Assembly: GCA_030637065.1 (NCBI GenBank) | Contig: DAOVVQ010000066.1 | Span: forward strand, 1 to 15,405 | Source: Planctomycetota bacterium | GTDB lineage: Bacteria > Planctomycetota > Phycisphaerae > Sedimentisphaerales > Anaerohalosphaeraceae | DNA length: 15,405 nucleotides | Direction: 5' to 3' | Shown here: piece by piece, positions 1 to 7,367 of the stretch | Layout of the letters: every line of letters begins with the position of its first letter | How positions within the stretch are numbered: the first letter of the stretch is position 1 | Program-made: the position numbers and the translations under genes | Notes under the pieces: model-generated | What the model saw: the letters and a program-made list of their open reading frames with translations, nothing else | Told to the model about the DNA's origin: nothing | The model's database searches: none

Positions 1-327
1 ACCGCAAAACGCAACGCAAAGAACCCACACACTTATTACCCCTTCTCCACCGGAAAAACCTTCGAGGGTGTGATAACCGCGGACGGCAAATGGAAAATGC
101 ACCTGCCCCACACATACCGGACGGTGGTAAAAACCGGCAAAGACGGCCTGCCCGGCGAATACAGGCAGGCAAAGATCGAATTGTCGCTGTTCGACATGGA
201 AAACGACCCATACGAAACCACAAACGTACTAAACGCCCACCCCGAAGTAACAGCCAGACTGAAAAAGTATGCAAAACGGCACGCACAGGAATTTTTCCCG
301 GAGCAAGACATCCCGGCCTTAAAATAA
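1..327 (+). CDS. Sulfatase, C-terminal end (partial gene)
   Basis: This open frame enters from the left edge and stops at TAA 325-327, so only the last 108 residues are visible. The segment contains the pattern W-K-x-H-L-P-H-T-Y-R-T, then a DG-PGEY stretch, then SLFDMENDPYETTNV and HPEV followed by a basic, helical tail. This is the usual C-terminal subdomain of arylsulfatase-A-like (S1) sulfatases, where the LFD-DP-E-N turn precedes a terminal helix. The FGly active site and metal ligands lie outside the window, so activity and export signal cannot be judged. The family hydrolyses sulfate esters, typically on glycans in planctomycetes. It faces the minus-strand LamG gene tail to tail, so it belongs to a different transcription unit from the second sulfatase at 2320-3759. 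Confident for the family, unknown for the substrate. Confidence 0.85.
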   Translation, partial: TAKRNAKNPHTYYPFSTGKTFEGVITADGKWKMHLPHTYRTVVKTGKDGLPGEYRQAKIELSLFDMENDPYETTNVLNAHPEVTARLKKYAKRHAQEFFPEQDIPALK

Positions 328-535
328 AGAAGGCCATCCGGTTTACCGACAATTATTCAGGCTGGAACAAGGCTAAAGCCGCCAAAACAGTCAAAATGGC
401 GATATTGGCGCATAGGAACGCCTGACCCCCCATTGCGAGGAGCCAGGCGAACTTGTAAATAACTTCTTGGAGAAGGAGAAGACTAATTTCATCCCACTAT
501 AACCTCATTGCAGAATCACGTCAAGGGTTTTTTTG

Positions 536-1303
536 CTAATTTGAAATATATTTTTCACTGGTTAACGCCAAAACCTCCTCTTTGGTCAATGCACGGTCAT
601 AGATGCGGATATCGTCGATCGCGCCTCTAAGCCCCATGCCGATCCTGACGTCCAGATCGCTGCCCGTGACGATCGGCCAGAGGTCCAAAAGACCGATATC
701 ATGGATCTCCGCGATCACGCCATCCTTATATAAGGTAACATCGTCATGCAGATTCGGCCATTCGGCCTCGGCGACCACGGCAGCGACGTGATGCCACTGC
801 TCGTCGCTTATCGCGTCCTTCATGTAAAAATACCCGCCGTTGGGCGTAACGCCCATATACCGCCTGATAAACGTCATTGTCCACATCTGGCCGAAATCGT
901 CCGTCCCCCAGGACACGATCTCGCCGCTGGAGCTTTTCGTCTTGATCCACGCTGCGATCGTCCGCGCCGCCGAACCGCCAACGCCCTTATAGCCGGTTAT
1001 CTCGACCAGGTCGTCCTTGCCGTCCAGCAAAAGAGCCCCGCCTGCCCGACCGGCAACCGAGCCCTTATCGAACGACAATCCCCCTTTAAGCACCCCATCG
1101 CGGCCATATCCCGACGAATCCGCTGCTGCAATGCCCGAGACCTCGTCAAACTGCCACCAGCCGGCAAGATTAGGGTCCGTATCAAGCACCCTCGCCCCGC
1201 CATCGCCAGCGGCAACCGCCTCAGCCAGACCCGAAACAGCCCCAACCCCCACCAAACCAACCGTCAACACCACCAAAAACAATCGAAATAACCTGCTACC
1301 CAT
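536..1303 (-). CDS. Exported LamG-like jelly-roll (concanavalin A-like) domain protein
   Basis: A 255-residue protein. The start at 1303 (MGSRLF) is preferred over the longer start at 1339 because AGGAG lies just upstream and the hydrophobic signal peptide (residues 5-32) then begins near the N-terminus. The mature part opens with LAGWWQFDEVSG-(6)-SSGYGRDG (about 47-70), the typical first strand pair of LamG-like folds. It continues with AAWIK, EQWHHVAAV (about 168-176) and LYKDG, and closes with GAIDDIRIYDRALTKEEV (about 228-244), the family's characteristic end. Such domains bind carbohydrate or hold larger surface proteins together. Here the domain stands alone with no catalytic partner and no visible C-terminal anchor. 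It is last in a minus-strand series, sulfatase, DUF1571 protein, LamG protein, with 50 bases between it and the DUF1571 gene, so co-transcription is likely. The ligand cannot be read from the sequence. Confidence 0.88.
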   Translation of the reverse strand: MGSRLFRLFLVVLTVGLVGVGAVSGLAEAVAAGDGGARVLDTDPNLAGWWQFDEVSGIAAADSSGYGRDGVLKGGLSFDKGSVAGRAGGALLLDGKDDLVEITGYKGVGGSAARTIAAWIKTKSSSGEIVSWGTDDFGQMWTMTFIRRYMGVTPNGGYFYMKDAISDEQWHHVAAVVAEAEWPNLHDDVTLYKDGVIAEIHDIGLLDLWPIVTGSDLDVRIGMGLRGAIDDIRIYDRALTKEEVLALTSEKYISN

Positions 1304-1353
1304 AATGCCTCTCCTAACCTGAACCTCACCGCCTGCCACGCAGGCCGGATATA

Positions 1354-2172
1354 TTATAGCTTATTCGCCTTCGGTGTAAACTCCTCCGCTGACAGACCGA
1401 CGTTGAACTTGAGGTCCTTATAGATATAGCTGCCGATCAGATTCTCCTTCGCATCCCAGGTCGTCAGCTCCACCGGCAGAAAATACTCCGTATCGATCCT
1501 AAGCTCCATCCGCCTCACCGCCGAGGCCTTGCTCTCCGGCAGCATAGCCCGGATAACAACACACTTTCGCCCGTCAACAGACTTTTCGCCTATCGTCTCG
1601 GTCTTGATCCGGCCGTCCTTTTGCACCGCCCGCTGGAGCATAAGGATACTCGACAGCATATTCCTGATCCCGAACTGATCGCAACTGTAAAGATTGACCT
1701 TCATCGCCGCCTCGCAATCCGGCTCGCGCTTAACGGACTTGATCCACGAAAAGAGACCCGTCGGGTGGACCACCATCTTGCCATCGTTTTCGCCGGCAAC
1801 AAATACCAGCCGGTCGGCGGCATCGGCGTTCTTCGTCCATTTCATGAACAGCGAAAAAGGCTTATCCATGAACTTAAACGAAGCGACCTGCTGTTTTTTC
1901 AGCTTACCCCGGATCCGCTCCTGCTTATAAAGCGTCCCCGTATAGTCATCGATATATTCCTCATAATAGGCAAGCATAGTCTTAAGCAACCCAACATGAT
2001 CGCCCTTAACAAGCCCGGCCAACTGCGACTTATACTCGGCCTCGCTCTTGCGTTCCTGCTTACTCTTGCCTGCAACCTCAGCGACATCCCCGCCCTCCTT
2101 AGGCGCACCACCAGCGCAAACCCCCACCGACACACAAAACCAAACCAAAATTACAAAAATTACCCTGACCAT
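1354..2172 (-). CDS. DUF1571 family exported protein
   Basis: A 272-residue protein with a signal peptide (VRVIFVILVWFCVSVGVCAGG, residues 2-22), a charged low-complexity linker (about 23-50) and a folded domain from about 55. Features that match my recollection of DUF1571 proteins of planctomycetes are Y-T-G-T-L-Y-K-Q-E-R (77-86), KPFSLFMKW (104-112) and a predicted all-beta region. A late VELTTWD...LIGSYIYKDLKFN strand pair resembles LolA/LppX-type lipoprotein-carrier folds. The start at 2172 is chosen because GAGGGG lies a few bases upstream; the longer starts at 2244 and 2187 lack a binding site and would bury the signal peptide. The function of the family is unknown. A role in handling a hydrophobic or envelope ligand is only inferred from the fold resemblance. 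It lies 147 bases after the sulfatase on the same strand and 50 bases before the LamG gene. Confidence 0.75.
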   Translation of the reverse strand: MVRVIFVILVWFCVSVGVCAGGAPKEGGDVAEVAGKSKQERKSEAEYKSQLAGLVKGDHVGLLKTMLAYYEEYIDDYTGTLYKQERIRGKLKKQQVASFKFMDKPFSLFMKWTKNADAADRLVFVAGENDGKMVVHPTGLFSWIKSVKREPDCEAAMKVNLYSCDQFGIRNMLSSILMLQRAVQKDGRIKTETIGEKSVDGRKCVVIRAMLPESKASAVRRMELRIDTEYFLPVELTTWDAKENLIGSYIYKDLKFNVGLSAEEFTPKANKL

Positions 2173-2270
2173 AGACCCCTCAAACATAGATAAACATTGC
2201 GTTCGCCTGATGTACGCCCGACTAAGGCTCAAAGTTCCCAACAATTATGGCATTAACCGGATGAACCACA

Positions 2271-2299
2271 ATTATATCAGCCGCCGCCTCACCACGCAA
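2271..2299 (-). promoter_or_regulatory. Possible promoter for the DUF1571-LamG genes
   Basis: On the minus strand a perfect TATAAT (2276-2271) is preceded by a weak TTGCGT (2299-2294) with a 17-base spacer. It lies between the sulfatase stop and the DUF1571 start, leaving a leader of roughly 90 bases. The -35 match is poor (3 of 6), so this may be an internal promoter or chance. Confidence 0.35.
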
Positions 2300-2319
2300 A
2301 TCAGGACCCGGATCGCCAA

Positions 2320-3759
2320 TTAACCCGAAGCCGGCTTAGGCAGCTTCGCCCCGCAATCTTCAAGATATTCGTCAAGCCTTGCATTCAGCTCGGCAACCTT
2401 TTCGGGCATCGCCTCAGCAAGATCAATGTCCTCGGACAGATCGTTCTTGAGGTTAAACAACTCGAACTGCTTGTCCGCATACCGCTTGATCAGCTTATAA
2501 TCGCCCTGCCGGATAATGCTGTACGGCACGATCGAGCCGCGATAATGCGGAAAGTGCCAGAAGATCGCATCCCGCTCAAATCGACCCCTCTGCCTCAGCA
2601 GCGGCATAAGGCTCACCCCGTCAATCACCCTGCCATCAGGGACATCGGCCCCAGCCGCCTCACAGATCGTCGGAAAATAGTCCACACTGGTAACCGGCTC
2701 ATCGCACACCGACCCAGCCCGGATAGCGCCGGGCCAACGAACGATCGCGGGAACGCGGATACCGCCCTCATAAGGATAACCCTTGCCCTGCCGAAGCGGG
2801 GCATTGCTCGTTACGTTAAGCAGCCCGCCATTGTCGGAGGTAAAAAACACGAGCGTATTGTCGCTGATGCCAAGGGCGTCGAACTCAGCTAAAATATCGC
2901 CAACCGCATGGTCGACGCTCTCTATCATTGCGGCATAAGCAGCATTGTCCTGATGAGTAGGCTCCTTGGCCTCATACTTCGCCACCAGGTCCGCCCTGCC
3001 CTGTATCGGCGTGTGAACCGCGTAATGGGCCATATACAAAAAGAACGGCCCGCTGGCATGGTCCCTGATAAACCCAACCGCCTCATCGGCCTCGCGGTCG
3101 GTAAGGTACTCGCCTTCCTTGCGTGGCTCTAAGGTAGGTATATCAGGCCTGTCCTCGTTGCGGTGATAAGGATCGAAATAGCTCGGCGGCTGACCGTAAT
3201 CGCAGCCTCCGATATTGTAATGAAAACCCTGCCGGTCAGGATACCACGCGTCCGGCCCGAGATGCCACTTGCCGACATGACAGCACGCATAACCGCAATC
3301 GGCCAACACCTCGGCGATAGTAACCTCGTCAAGATCCATCCAAAACGGATTGGGCGGACAGAGAACCTTGCCATTTTGCCCACCGACATATTCCGTGGGC
3401 CCTTGCTGATCGGGGTCGTTCCTGTCGCCTTTGAAATTCGCAAAATGGATCCAGTCCGTAACCCCCGTCCGCGCCGGATAGCGACCGGTCAAAACCGCCG
3501 CCCGCGTAGGTGAACAGACCGCACAAGCCGCATACCCGTCGGTAAACTTCATACCCTGACTCGCCAGCCGGTCAATATTGGGCGTCTCGTAATACTCGCT
3601 GCCGTAACAACTGATATCCGCCCAGCCAAGATCGTCAACAAGAACCAGGACAATATTAGGACGCCCGCCACGAACACCAACATCCACCGCCCGATTAGAC
3701 AAAACCACACCACCGGCAAAAGCCGCCGCAAAACCCCGCAAAAAATCACGCCTGTCCAT
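2320..3759 (-). CDS. Tat-exported S1 family sulfatase (arylsulfatase A-like)
   Basis: A 479-residue type I sulfatase that hydrolyses sulfate esters in the periplasm or at the surface. The start at 3759 gives MDRRDFLRG, a twin-arginine signal; a GGAGGT lies 11 bases upstream, and the longer start at 3801 would place 14 residues before the Tat motif. Family residues are present: metal-binding DD (42-43), the FGly motif C-S-P-T-R (C82, R86) inside CSPTRAAVLTG, GKWH (K164, H166), HTP (H249), SDNGG (D309, N310) and K326 before PYEGGIRVP. The C-terminus has FELFNLKNDLSEDIDL, the usual subdomain end. The active-site Cys must be converted to formylglycine by a maturase not found in this window. Length is normal for the family. 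Being Tat-exported implies folding, and probably maturation, in the cytoplasm. The sulfated substrate is unknown; it heads the series sulfatase, DUF1571 protein, LamG protein. Confidence 0.95.
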   Translation of the reverse strand: MDRRDFLRGFAAAFAGGVVLSNRAVDVGVRGGRPNIVLVLVDDLGWADISCYGSEYYETPNIDRLASQGMKFTDGYAACAVCSPTRAAVLTGRYPARTGVTDWIHFANFKGDRNDPDQQGPTEYVGGQNGKVLCPPNPFWMDLDEVTIAEVLADCGYACCHVGKWHLGPDAWYPDRQGFHYNIGGCDYGQPPSYFDPYHRNEDRPDIPTLEPRKEGEYLTDREADEAVGFIRDHASGPFFLYMAHYAVHTPIQGRADLVAKYEAKEPTHQDNAAYAAMIESVDHAVGDILAEFDALGISDNTLVFFTSDNGGLLNVTSNAPLRQGKGYPYEGGIRVPAIVRWPGAIRAGSVCDEPVTSVDYFPTICEAAGADVPDGRVIDGVSLMPLLRQRGRFERDAIFWHFPHYRGSIVPYSIIRQGDYKLIKRYADKQFELFNLKNDLSEDIDLAEAMPEKVAELNARLDEYLEDCGAKLPKPASG

Positions 3760-3973
3760 AATAAACCAATACCTCCAACCCCCAATATAATCAGCACCCA
3801 AAAACTACCACATAAACGCCGCAATTTCAAGGCTGCATGAGTCGCCAACCGGTGTAAGGCCCGATAATTTTTATTTTGTGTGGTTAAGTTGTGTGTTTTT
3901 GTTGTCGAAATCAGTATTGCAACTTGCGCTACCGCCCTGCCTGTTGTGAAAAAAGGGCCCGAAAGGAACTGAT

Positions 3974-4801
3974 ATGGCCGAAACCGAGCAGATAATATCC
4001 GCTGACGACATAATCCAGCCGCCTGCTGCAGCGCCTGCTGTCGAGCGCGAACTCGCCGAAGATACGGTCGAGCAGCTCAAAATGGCCGGCCAGGTCCAGC
4101 GAAGCTTTCTGCCCGGAACACTGCCCGACAGCAATCGCCTCCGCTGGTCCGTGATCTTCGAGCCGGCTGACTGGGTCAGCGGCGATATCTACGACGTCGC
4201 ACGACTCGACGAAACCCACATCGGATTCTACATCGCCGACGCCGTAGGCCACTCGATGCCGGCGGCACTGCTGACAATGTTCCTCAAACAGGCCCTCGTA
4301 ATGAGACAGACCACCGGCAACGACTACCGGATATTCGAGCCAGCCGAAGTGATCGCCAACCTCAACCAGGCAATGGCCGCCCAGCAACTAACCGGATGCC
4401 TCTTCGCAACATGCTGCTACTGCCTGCTGGACACCGAAACACTCAAACTCTCCTTCGCCCGAGCCGGACACCCCTACCCGATACTGATGCGAAAAGACAA
4501 ACTGCCCGAACAATTAGAGACGATGGGCGGACTGCTCGGCGTTTTCGAGGAATCCGAGTTCGAGCATGGCGAAATACAACTCGACCCCGGCGACAAGCTG
4601 TTTCTCTACTCCGACGGCTGTGAATCGATCGTCGGCGCCTGCAACGATGACGGGGGGTTCGTCTTCCAGCAGGATTTCAGCGCAATAACCACCGCCGATA
4701 TCGACAGATTGATGGGGACCTTCCACGACCTCGTAAGAAACAAGGAAGTAAAACCGGCGGAAAAAGACGACGTGACGGCACTCGCCCTGGAAATCCTCTA
4801 A
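3974..4801 (+). CDS. RsbU/SpoIIE-type PP2C serine/threonine phosphatase
   Basis: A 275-residue cytoplasmic protein. An N-terminal acidic stretch and helix (about 24-45, ending VQRSFLPGTLP) leads into a PPM/SpoIIE phosphatase domain. Metal-ligand motifs are all recognisable: SGDIYD (D71, D74), IADAVGHSMPAAL (D89, H93), RAGHPYP (163-169), YSDGCES (D214) and DDVTALALE (D265-D266). The first motif is VSGD rather than the common GGD, but the aspartate is kept. Enzymes of this family dephosphorylate phosphoserine on anti-anti-sigma factors (STAS proteins) in partner-switching systems. No such partner, kinase or sensor domain is encoded nearby, so the target and the input signal are unknown. The start is supported by AAGGA six bases upstream of ATG 3974. 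The gene is divergent from the sulfatase and converges on accC with a one-base gap. Confidence 0.93.
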   Translation: MAETEQIISADDIIQPPAAAPAVERELAEDTVEQLKMAGQVQRSFLPGTLPDSNRLRWSVIFEPADWVSGDIYDVARLDETHIGFYIADAVGHSMPAALLTMFLKQALVMRQTTGNDYRIFEPAEVIANLNQAMAAQQLTGCLFATCCYCLLDTETLKLSFARAGHPYPILMRKDKLPEQLETMGGLLGVFEESEFEHGEIQLDPGDKLFLYSDGCESIVGACNDDGGFVFQQDFSAITTADIDRLMGTFHDLVRNKEVKPAEKDDVTALALEIL

Positions 4802-4802
4802 A

Positions 4803-6143
4803 TCACCCCATGTGTCGCTCGATGAAACCCGTATCGACCTTACCTTTGACGTAGAGATTGTGCGACAAAATATCGATACACGCCGGAATAGTGGTCTTGA
4901 TCGGCTCGATGCGAAATTCATGCAGTGCCCGCTTCATCGTCTCGATCGCCTCCTCACGCGTCGGCCTGTGAACGATCAGCTTACTTATCATCGAATCGTA
5001 ATAAGGCGACACCTTCGCATCCTGATAAACATGAGTATCGACCCTGACACCCATACCACCCGGCGGAATGAACTTCGTGATCGTACCGGGACAGGGAGCG
5101 TAATTCCTCGCCGGATCCTCGGCATTTATCCTGCACTCGAGCGAACAGCCCGTATGCGTAATATCCTTCTGCCGGAAACCCAACGGCTGGCCGGCGGCAA
5201 CCTTGAGCTGAAGCTTGATCAGATCGTGACCGGTAACCATCTCGGTTACAGGATGCTCGACCTGAATACGCGTATTGACCTCGATAAAGTAATAGTTCTT
5301 GTCGGCATCGAGCAGAAACTCGACCGTCGCGGCGCTGAAATAGTTGGCATGCTTGATAACCCGAAGCGCCGAGCGACACAACTCCTCACGCGTCCGCTCG
5401 TCAAGAAACGGCGAAGGCGACTCCTCGATGAGCTTTTGATGCCGACGCTGAATAGTGCAGTCCCTCTCATAAAAATGCACCGCATTGCCCGCCTTGTCAG
5501 CCATGATCTGAACCTCGACATGCCGTGGCTGAACAACAAACTTTTCAAGGTACATCTCTCCGTTATTAAACGCAGCCTCAGCCTCGGCCCTGGCTGCGGC
5601 AAAAGCGCTGTGCAGACTGATATCGTTGTGAGCGACCCGCATCCCGCGACCGCCGCCGCCCGCGGAAGCCTTAACTATCACCGGATACCCGATCTTGTTT
5701 GCGATCTTGACCGCCTCAGCCTCGTCCTTGACCTGACCGGCAGAGCCCGGAACCACGGGAACGCGGGCCTTCCTGGCCATCTCCCGCGCGGCAACCTTAT
5801 CGCCCAACAACCGCATCGACTCAGCCGACGGACCGATGAACACGATCCCGCACTCCTGGCATATCTCGGCAAAGTGGGCGTTCTCGGCAAGAAAACCATA
5901 ACCCGGATGGATCGCCTCAACATCGGCGATCTCCGCGGCACTGATTATCCTCGGAATATTCAGATAGCTCTGGGCCGCACTGGCAGGACCTATACATATC
6001 GAATCGTCAGCTAACTTGAGATACTCAGCATCACGGTCGGCCTCCGAATAGACCGCCACCGACTCAATACCCAGCTCACGACAGGCACGAATTATACGAA
6101 GGGCGATCTCGCCCCGATTAGCAATCAAAATTCTCGAAAACAT
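4803..6143 (-). CDS. accC: Acetyl-CoA carboxylase, biotin carboxylase subunit
   Basis: A 446-residue ATP-grasp enzyme that carboxylates biotin on AccB using ATP and bicarbonate, the first half-reaction of malonyl-CoA synthesis for fatty acids. It starts MFSRILIANRGEIALRIIRA and carries the Gly-rich ATP loop KASAGGGGRGMRV (158-170). Catalytic and binding residues known from the E. coli enzyme appear at matching places: K116, K158, H208, E210, K237, E275, E288, N290, R292, Q294, E296 (in FIEVNTRIQVEHPVTE) and R338. Length agrees with stand-alone AccC (about 449), and no carboxyltransferase or biotinyl domain is fused. It follows accB on the same strand, in the conserved order, but 320 bases downstream rather than close by. 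The ribosome binding site is weak (AGG seven bases or so before ATG). The stop lies one base from the stop of the convergent phosphatase gene. Confidence 0.97.
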   Translation of the reverse strand: MFSRILIANRGEIALRIIRACRELGIESVAVYSEADRDAEYLKLADDSICIGPASAAQSYLNIPRIISAAEIADVEAIHPGYGFLAENAHFAEICQECGIVFIGPSAESMRLLGDKVAAREMARKARVPVVPGSAGQVKDEAEAVKIANKIGYPVIVKASAGGGGRGMRVAHNDISLHSAFAAARAEAEAAFNNGEMYLEKFVVQPRHVEVQIMADKAGNAVHFYERDCTIQRRHQKLIEESPSPFLDERTREELCRSALRVIKHANYFSAATVEFLLDADKNYYFIEVNTRIQVEHPVTEMVTGHDLIKLQLKVAAGQPLGFRQKDITHTGCSLECRINAEDPARNYAPCPGTITKFIPPGGMGVRVDTHVYQDAKVSPYYDSMISKLIVHRPTREEAIETMKRALHEFRIEPIKTTIPACIDILSHNLYVKGKVDTGFIERHMG

Positions 6144-6200
6144 ACAAACCTAACGTTTACTCATCTCAAAAATTTACCTGAAAACCACGCATTACTCAAT

Positions 6201-6301
6201 GGGTGGCAGCGTGTCCCGATTTATCGGGACCGATGGGCGATTGCACAAACCCGCCCACCATCGGTTTCGCTTCGCCAAATCCAGCCGCACCGAAACCACC
6301 C
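6201..6301. repeat. Palindromic dispersed element, copy A (GGGTGG...CCACCC)
   Basis: A 101-base element between accB and accC. It is bounded by GGGTGG (6201-6206) and CCACCC (6296-6301). Inside are a perfect hairpin GTCCCGAT-TT-ATCGGGAC (6213-6230) and a second inverted pair, CCGATGGGCG (6230-6239) against CGCCCACCATCGG (6252-6264). A degenerate CGCTTCGCCAAA segment follows at 6268-6279. A related copy lies at 15041-15140. No coding capacity; it looks like a REP/MITE-type element. The family name is not known to me. Confidence 0.7.
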
Positions 6302-6304
6302 GGA

Positions 6305-6372
6305 AAAACCCATTTTTGATTTTTAATTTGCAATTTTGCATTTTAATATCTAATATTTAATATTAATCGCGA
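6305..6372. other. AT-rich tract in the accB-accC gap
   Basis: The gap between accC and accB (6144-6463) holds copy A and then this strongly AT-rich stretch of short reshuffled words (ATTTTTGATTTTTAATTTG, GCAATTTTGC, TAATATTTAATATTAAT). It contains no gene. Minus-strand TATTAA-like hexamers could serve as a promoter for accC, but none has a convincing -35, so I do not call one. The rest of the gap (6373-6463) shows nothing recognisable. Confidence 0.5.
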
Positions 6373-6463
6373 CATAGCACTATACCGGCCCATCCACGAA
6401 ACAGGCCCCCTCTGATTTACCGGGGATTCGTTTCAGACAGGATTACTGAACATCATCCGCCCG

Positions 6464-6967
6464 TCAATCGGGGCGAACCTTAAACAGAGCCTGGCCAAAC
6501 TCGACTGCCTCCCCGCCCTTGCACAAAACCTCGACCACCGTACCGCTGATCTCAGCCTTGATCTCGTTCATAACCTTCATCGCCTCGATAATGCACACAA
6601 CCGAATCGGCCTCGACCCGACTGCCGACACCCACAAAGGGCTCCGAATCAGGACCCGCAGCGGCATAGTACGTCCCGACGATCGGCGAAGGTATCTCCGA
6701 AAGATCATCACCCTGAACCCCCCCGGCAGCAGCCCCAGCCGCCGCGGCAATATCTGCAACACCGCCGCCTGCCCCAGCCACAGCAACAGGCCCAACCGGC
6801 ATCTGCCCGACCGGGATCTGAGTGATCACCGGCTGAGGCGGCAATGACCGCTTCAGATGTATCTTATCGTCACCGTCAACGATCTCAAGCTCGGCAAGAC
6901 CCTTGTCGATCATCAGGTCCACCAGCTTCTTGATCTTATCCAGATCCTTACATTCGTCCTTGCCCAT
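6464..6967 (-). CDS. accB: Acetyl-CoA carboxylase, biotin carboxyl carrier protein
   Basis: A 167-residue carrier that holds biotin and shuttles carboxyl groups between AccC and the carboxyltransferase. The N-terminus (DKIKKLVDLMIDKGLAELEIVDGDDKIHLKR, 10-40) is the usual AccB region. A flexible Pro/Ala/Gly-rich linker covers about 42-88. The biotinyl/lipoyl fold runs from SPIVGTYYAAAGPDSEPFV (94-112) to the end, with the biotinylation motif EAMKVMNEI and target lysine K131. Length and order are typical of stand-alone AccB. The start has AGGA about ten bases upstream and a good promoter (7014-7041) about 45 bases before it. It is transcribed towards accC, but an unusual 320-base gap with a repeat element separates the two. 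Confidence 0.96.
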   Translation of the reverse strand: MGKDECKDLDKIKKLVDLMIDKGLAELEIVDGDDKIHLKRSLPPQPVITQIPVGQMPVGPVAVAGAGGGVADIAAAAGAAAGGVQGDDLSEIPSPIVGTYYAAAGPDSEPFVGVGSRVEADSVVCIIEAMKVMNEIKAEISGTVVEVLCKGGEAVEFGQALFKVRPD

Positions 6968-7367
6968 CTCTTTTGCGTCCTATTAACAATAAAGGATATC
7001 ATTTCCCGCGACGAGTATACCCCACTATCCACCGTTTGCAAGAATTTTTCACCACAACCCCATGACCAGACCCCGGCTTACGTGACCTTAATTCTCTTGT
7101 TAAGTCCATGCTGACTCGTCCCCTTTGCCGCCGGCGACCCAGAAACGGCCACTGGTACATTCTCTCGCAAGACAAGTTGCACCCGTACCCGCTTTTATCC
7201 CCCTCAAATCGGCTAAAAACAGACCGTTGATTCCAGGCAAAAACGTGTGTTTTTTGCTTTTTCACATATTCAGGATTATATCCGTATGCTCTCATAGCGG
7301 AGGGCCATCGTATTGAACATCCTGTTTCTACTGTGGTCGTAACCGGATTTTATGGCCAGTGTTTTTT
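6968..7367. other. Intergenic region upstream of accB
   Basis: This 400-base gap carries the accB promoter at 7014-7041. The remainder (about 7045-7367) contains no gene or RNA I can support. A minus-strand frame of 98 codons (6999-7295) runs through it but overlaps the accB promoter and has no recognisable domain. An A/T hairpin (GCAAAAA...TTTTTGC, 7237-7257) followed by five Ts looks like a plus-strand terminator, but no plus-strand gene precedes it. Confidence 0.5.
7014..7041 (-). promoter_or_regulatory. Sigma70-like promoter of accB
   Basis: On the minus strand TTGCAA (7041-7036) and TATACT (7019-7014) are separated by 16 bases. Transcription would begin near 7007, leaving a leader of about 40 bases before the accB ATG at 6967. 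Match and position are both good. Confidence 0.65.

Noticed and set aside
428..460. CATTGCGAGGAGC word resembling a dispersed repeat common in several phyla
   Set aside because: Only one short, degenerate stretch is present and no partner copy or inverted arm occurs in the window.
746..1291. A 181-codon plus-strand frame opposite the LamG gene
   Set aside because: It is the antisense shadow of a clear LamG-like protein and shows no domain or signal of its own.
3760..3973. Search for divergent promoters between the sulfatase and the phosphatase
   Set aside because: Minus-strand TATATT and TAGTTT-like hexamers exist near the sulfatase start, but none has a convincing -35 partner, and nothing clear was found for the phosphatase.
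4812..6014. A 400-codon open frame on the plus strand across accC
   Set aside because: It is the antisense shadow of accC, whose catalytic residues are all present on the minus strand; the plus-strand translation shows no domain and has no ribosome binding site of note.
7237..7262. Hairpin GCAAAAA...TTTTTGC followed by TTTTT resembling an intrinsic terminator
   Set aside because: It would act on the plus strand, where no gene lies upstream; the stem is almost all A/T pairs.
6999..7295. A 98-codon minus-strand frame upstream of accB
   Set aside because: It overlaps the accB promoter, is rich in Arg, Trp and Cys like random translation, and has no recognisable domain; it may be part of an unrecognised repeat.
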